In this document: piece by piece, positions 57,903 to 64,000 of the stretch
Layout: each line of letters starts with the position of its first letter
Numbering within the stretch: the stretch's first letter is position 1
Assembly: GCA_963422465.1 (NCBI GenBank)
Contig: OY730174.1
Span: 2,108,001-2,172,000 of the forward strand
DNA length: 64,000 nucleotides
Reading direction: 5' to 3'
Origin: Lichina pygmaea
Lineage: Eukaryota; Ascomycota; Lichinomycetes; Lichinales; Lichinaceae
The notes under the pieces: model-generated
What the model saw: only the letters and a program-made list of their open reading frames with translations
What the model was told of the DNA's origin: nothing
Databases searched by the model: none
Position numbers and translations under genes: made by a program

Positions 57903-59223
57903 GAACGCCTGAGGACTTTGACGTAGGCTGTACTCCGTACGTATCGTACGAAGCGCAGTATCAATCAGCGACTCGCCAGAAGTGCATTGGATGGGGATCC
58001 CGGGTCGGGCTGTACCGAGGGGAGCAACCGCTGTACGTACGATACGTACCGTGGGCGAATGCTGCAGAGACGAGCATGCGCAGGCTGAGTTCTGTTGGGA
58101 ACGTAACGTATACGGAGGTACGAAGTATACATGTCGGAGTGGCATGGGTGGTTGTCACGGTTGTGTGGACTCGGTTCATTGCACTGCCCCATCGATAAAT
58201 TGCGCCCGTCGAAAATGACTTTTGATACTGAACGCGTCGACAGTGCTAGTAGGAACAGAAATAGTGCATCAGGAGCCTCCCCGCTCGCCTCGGGGACGAG
58301 GTCGATGGCGGGGTTGAAGCGCAGCGACGACCCCTTCTCCCGCATCAGTCAGCCCTGTCCTGCCCCTGCAGTTTTGTACGACCTGTGATGGAATCATGAT
58401 CTCGATCCTCCGTGGTGAAGACATATACTCTGAAGATATGGCCGACCGATACTGTGAGGTGCTCTATCCGGTCTCCCGAACGTCCTGTCGTGTCTGTGTC
58501 GGGCCTTCGTCGAGGTGGATATATTGTAGACGTATCTCGTGATAGAGAATCGCCAGTGCTAGGCTGAGTTTCAGTTGAGAGTAGGAGTACACGAGTAATA
58601 GCGACCCATCGTCAGCATGAATGCCGCGATGGTCGATCTCGTCACATTGGTCTACGTCCTGTACGTAGTCGATATAGAAAGGAGGCGCAAAGTATAGAAG
58701 AGGCTATCCGGATGCAGAATCGTGTCTCGGAGATATTTGACTCGGTGACGTCGGCGTTGCCGATAATAGAGTGAATGCTGCCTAGTCCCCTTCTCCTGCT
58801 CTCCCCTTCGGCATTCATCATGCCGCCGCTGAACACTGCTTGAGATGTGGGCGATGCTGGTCAAGCAAAGTCCTCCCAATGTCTGCCGACACTTGGCCTT
58901 CGCACTACGATAAAACGGCTTCCACATCGTGCAAGACGGTGGTGCTGATTGTCGTTGTGGTGGCGACGACCTTGAGACTGATATACTCCGTTCGATGCGC
59001 TTCCATGTCGCTAGCCATCCACGAGAGGGCGATGATGTAAGTAGAACCCGAGGGATTTGGACAGGCCAAGGCAGTACCGTACCCGACGGCTTAATTCAGC
59101 CTACGATAGTGCCATTACGCTGTCACTAGCGAATTGGTATCTCTGCCTGTTCGTCGTCTATGCCATGAGATTCGAGGTGGGCAGGGCACGGACATCTAGC
59201 CTGCATAGTCACGTTCGGGAGCG

Positions 59224-59320
59224 GGCATCGACCGGGATCGAACCGAACAAAACGTGGATTCGATCCTTCGACACACGAGGGAAGACACGGCACCTCGTGA
59301 CAACCACACCACGCGATGTC
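59224..59320 (-). tRNA. tRNA-like sequence, probably a pseudogene
   Basis: Read on the minus strand: acceptor-like GACATCG...CGATGCC (6 of 7 pairs), a D-arm-like TGGTGTGGTTGTCACG, a perfect stem CACGAGG/CCTCGTG with a 12-nt loop, and a canonical B box GGTTCGATCCC. The D arm is short and there are about 25 extra bases between anticodon arm and T arm, so it does not fold as a normal tRNA unless an intron is present. Anticodon not assignable. Confidence 0.3.
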
Positions 59321-59685
59321 GAGATGTTTCTGCTATATATAGTGGGTCGGTAGGCATTCCGATGGCATTCGAGCAGATGAGCCACTCACCAGTCGAGCCT
59401 CTTGATAATGCTTCTAGAAGACGGATGGTCAGCAGAAGCTTCTCCGTCGTTGCCGGTATGCAGGTCTTGCTTACCGAGCAAGATGCCCCTGGGTAGAGTA
59501 AGGCTGCAGAGCGGAGACAAACTCAGCAACGGAGACGATCCCAAAAGGTACTCTTCTGCAAGACGAGCCAAGGAAGGGTCAAGAACCACCGCAGCTAGAC
59601 GAGGCACCGCGTACTTTGTCGCCAGTGAAGAACGTCATTGAGCATCTTGACCTTCAGTCTCCATGTGTATAATCGCCAGAGCGAT

Positions 59686-59707
59686 CTCCCCCCCCCCCCC
59701 CCCCCCA
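59686..59707 (+). repeat. Poly-C tract
   Basis: An uninterrupted run of about 20 C, followed by AAAAA. Length is prone to sequencing error. Confidence 0.9.
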
Positions 59708-59907
59708 AAAATGCACGATGGCCATGATCAAAAGTCCCCACGCTCATTGGTATGAGTATAGCCAGCCGGATACCACCTTCACCGGGTAGCTAATCTTGTC
59801 GGAGACACGGTTCTTGTCGACAACAAGAGGCATATTCTCTTGAGCCTTGGGGATGCAGATTCCAGAGGAGCCGGTGCTGGCGTCAGCTCCTTGAAATCGA
59901 ACAGCGC

Positions 59908-62003
59908 TTATGCTTGGTCGTCCTCATCGTCTTCTGCACTATCGTCGTCATCCTCATCATCTTCCTCCACCATTGGCGCAGGCTCGGACTCGCGTAGGCG
60001 TTGGATCATCTCGGGCAAGAGCTGTTGCATGTCGCCTCCTAGCGCCTCAATGCCCCGTTCGATGTCGTCGAACGATTCCGGTTCGTCGGGTAAAGACGCG
60101 CCTAGCTGAGGGAAGAACCTTCGGAGCGTCTGCGCCACGGTAGAGAGCCAGGTCCTTGTCTCCGCCGGCGTCGTAGGCTGCGAGCTGGACAGGTATACGA
60201 CGTACGACGCCATATTATCCGGCGGCGGGAGCGGATCCGACGTCGACGTGAGTTGCGAGGAGAGACGCTGTGGGACCAAGGCGACGAGACGGCGATCGTC
60301 CGAGAGCAGGACCTGTCGAGCCTCGTCGAGGGTGATGACGCTGCTGTCCGCCTCTCCCGGTGCGAGCATCTTCTCCGAGATGCCTGCCACCTCGACGAGC
60401 AGGCTCGCGGCCTCGGGGGCCTTCCAGAGATCCGCGGCGCGGATAAAGTACAGCTCGGACAATAGTCGCTCGTGCTCCGTACGAGGCTCGCTGCCCCAGA
60501 CGGATGGCGGAATGCGGTCCATGCCCAGCTCCTGGAAGAGCCCGTTGAAGAGCCATGGGAAGTTCTTGATCGAGGAGAATAGCGTTCGTCGACAAGTCTC
60601 CGTTTGACCCAGTTGCAGTTGCGCCAGCGCGAGTGACGTTGAGATGTTGGGAAGCCTGCTCCATCGTGGGGACAGATAGGAGGCTGACGCGAGATCCACG
60701 AAATGCTTGGCCTGATGGCTGCGTAGGGCCAACTGATCGATGATCAGGCCGATGCAGTAATGATCTCCCTCGGGGTCCAGACTCAGCAGGAGTTTCGCCC
60801 ATTCGTACGCGGTCCTCCAAGTGGCCCTCATCCCGAGGCTGCCGATGTATCTCCAACCGGCGAGCCAAAACTCTCGATTTTCCGGCCGACAGAAGTTGAG
60901 CCGCGCCTTGCCTCGGGAAAGACGGTCAGCAAAGGTAGGATGGATCGCTCTCCCGAACGAGAATAACGCCCGCTCCAAGAGGTCGCCTGCAGTAGCGTGG
61001 TCGCGCTGATGCTTGGCTATCTCTGATACCTGGAGTAGCGTCGAGATATGGTACGCTGACTCAATCCGTCAGCCAAGCCCGTCCTTAGCCTGGCTCCAGA
61101 TAGACACCTACGATGATGTTGCAGGTGATGCACAATCCACTCCGCTTGCATTGATTCCACCGCCACCAAAAACTGTCTCTGGACGTCTTGGTAGAACGTA
61201 TTGTGCACGAACCTGTATACTGTGATACCGTCTCGGCATTCGTGCTCAACTTCCATTCCGAGGCCGCCTCCGGGTGCACGTGGCCACTCTTCCTTGCCGC
61301 GGATGAAGATATTTCGCCTCAAAGCTAGGCTCACCAGGCCCGTGCCCCCCGGGCCACGATGACCGGCCACGGCGTTGGCCAGACCCTGCGCACCGGCATC
61401 CCTGCCCCGTCTTCTTCCTTCTCGACCATCGTTGCGGTCGTCAGGGTCGGTCTCTAACGCCGCTCTTCCGAAAAGCTGGCGCATTTCATTCTCAGCGTTC
61501 AATCGTACCTGGTCAATAGCCAGCAAGCTGCAGAGCGCCTCGAAATCGTGGTCCACCGTCTCCTGCTGTGGATGCCTGAATGTGGAAGCCTTGCTTTGGG
61601 ATATCGCCAGAGCCTTCAGCGCAAGGTCGATCTCATCCGGTCCAATTTTGATTTCATGGTCAGCTGATGCCGTTGGAGCAGCGGTACGCTTATTCTGTCC
61701 GAGATCTTGTCGTCGTGAGGACTTCCCTCTGCTCTTACGCTTCTTTTTCTTCTTCTTCTTGTCTGCTGCAACCTTGGGTCCTCTATCGGCCTTTGCATCA
61801 TGGCATGATTCTGCATTCCGACTTGATAGGTCATCCTCTTCGGCCTCCTCTGAGTCCTCATCCAGAAGAGCAAAGGGGTTGGGCTTGGCTGCTGGAGGGG
61901 TGATATATCCTCGCTCGTCTTCCGATGAGTGATCCTCGTCTGGAGTAGCCTGTGATAGCCGCTCCTCTTGGGGTTGAATTCTTTTTATCGCTCTAGAAGA
62001 CAT
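59908..62003 (-). CDS. RQC1: Rqc1/TCF25-family ribosome quality control protein
   Basis: Subunit of the RQC complex (with Ltn1, Rqc2 and Cdc48) acting on stalled nascent chains on 60S ribosomes; the animal relative is TCF25/NULP1. Two exons (62003-61112 and 61055-59908), 679 aa; the 56-bp intron has a GTAGGT donor and a CTGAC branch site, and splicing restores HHLQHHPYHISTLLQVSEIA, a well-conserved block. The start is the ATG of MSSRAIKRIQ. Order: acidic N-terminus with PNPFALLDEDSEE, a Lys-rich stretch (near residue 90), a mid-region, then the helical TCF25 domain (~290-600) with FWLAGWRYIGSLGMRATWRT-type motifs, and a strongly acidic end (EEDDEDDDDSAEDDEDDQA). Divergent from SAR1. Confidence 0.9.
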
Positions 62004-63833
<1,830 letters not shown>

Positions 63834-64000
63834 ACTCACCGGTTGTCCTCCTCTCCTCCGACCTCTGACACCAGGTCAAAGACAACGTTCCGCTAGACCC
63901 CGTCATTTCATTTCTTTGCCCCCGGCCCAATCCTCTTGTCCCACGACACCCACAGAACCAACCACATTCGCAAAGACAATGTTTCCATTCCAGCCAATCC
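63834..64000 (+). other. SAR1 3' region and possible start of the next gene
   Basis: The last 22 bases hold an ATG (63979) in a good fungal context (CAAAGACAATG) that opens MFPFQPI to the window edge, after a C/T-rich leader. It may be the first codons of the next plus-strand gene; too short to judge. Confidence 0.25.

Larger units (their letters stand above)
56920..59907. other. 3-kb gap between CRZ1 and RQC1: regulatory and simple-repeat DNA
   Basis: The CRZ1 promoter occupies the left end. No gene is supported. Contents: a GTAC microsatellite (about 57860-57900), several TACTCCGTAC/GTACGGAG words (57.93, 58.11 kb), a tRNA-like segment (59224-59320), and a pure C run near 59.69 kb. A 170-codon minus frame (57189-57701) has CGCCGKAF but no finger pattern. 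Confidence 0.5.

Noticed and set aside
57189-58198. Frames of 170 (minus) and 174 (plus) codons upstream of CRZ1
   Set aside because: No recognisable domain, overlapping each other, rich in Arg/Ser/Pro as expected of random GC-rich DNA; the CGCC motif lacks a finger pattern.

Overview
The window comes from a filamentous ascomycete (Pezizomycotina). The evidence is a Crz1/CrzA-type zinc-finger regulator, a fungal homoisocitrate dehydrogenase (alpha-aminoadipate lysine pathway), short introns with GT..AG ends and CTGAC-like branch sites, and fungal Ty3/Gypsy chromoviruses with Tad-type LINEs. I cannot place the species. There are two compartments with a sharp border near 41.1 kb.

Compartment 1 (1-41.1 kb) is a transposon graveyard with no host gene that I can support. 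The oldest layer is a badly decayed Ty3/Gypsy element (536-18852). Into it fell a long LINE (1639-6661, itself hit by a small LINE and a solo LTR), two 5'-truncated LINEs (8075-10405 and 10509-12485, the latter carrying a solo LTR), a chimeric retro-insertion (12939-16212), a solo LTR (17363-17635) and a tRNA-headed SINE (18205-18640). Next comes a second decayed Gypsy element (18853-32357). It is split by a young, nearly whole relative (20987-26310) and by a second chimeric retro-insertion (28355-31134). A third Gypsy family (34070-40611) has 600-bp LTRs, a chromodomain and an antisense Zn2Cys6 reading frame. Nearly every insertion can be dated relative to the others from its target-site duplication. 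Decay is dominated by C-to-T and G-to-A changes at CpG.

Compartment 2 (41.5-64 kb) is GC-rich, ordinary gene space: a kelch/galactose-oxidase-like membrane protein (+), LYS12 (-), COX18 (-), ALG11 (+), ATX1 (+), CRZ1 (-), RQC1/TCF25 (-) and SAR1 (+). These are housekeeping genes for lysine synthesis, cytochrome oxidase assembly, N-glycan assembly, copper delivery, calcium-calcineurin signalling, ribosome quality control and COPII export. They do not form one pathway. COX18/ALG11 and RQC1/SAR1 are divergent pairs sharing short promoters.

The most notable biology is in the repeats. (i) Two independent insertions consist of the same complete 1.12-kb non-LINE module joined 5' to differently truncated LINEs, plus a third copy of the module at the window edge; the layout is that of the WEIRD-MGL (MINE) chimeras of Magnaporthe. 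(ii) A SINE has a tRNA-like head and the same 3' tail as the resident LINEs. (iii) Two unrelated-looking LTR families both carry a Tf1-type self-priming geometry with a 2-nt CT spacer. (iv) A perfectly spaced Zn2Cys6 plus coiled-coil frame lies antisense inside a Gypsy element. (v) Two LTR subfamilies have the same architecture, but their U3 repeat words have been swapped.
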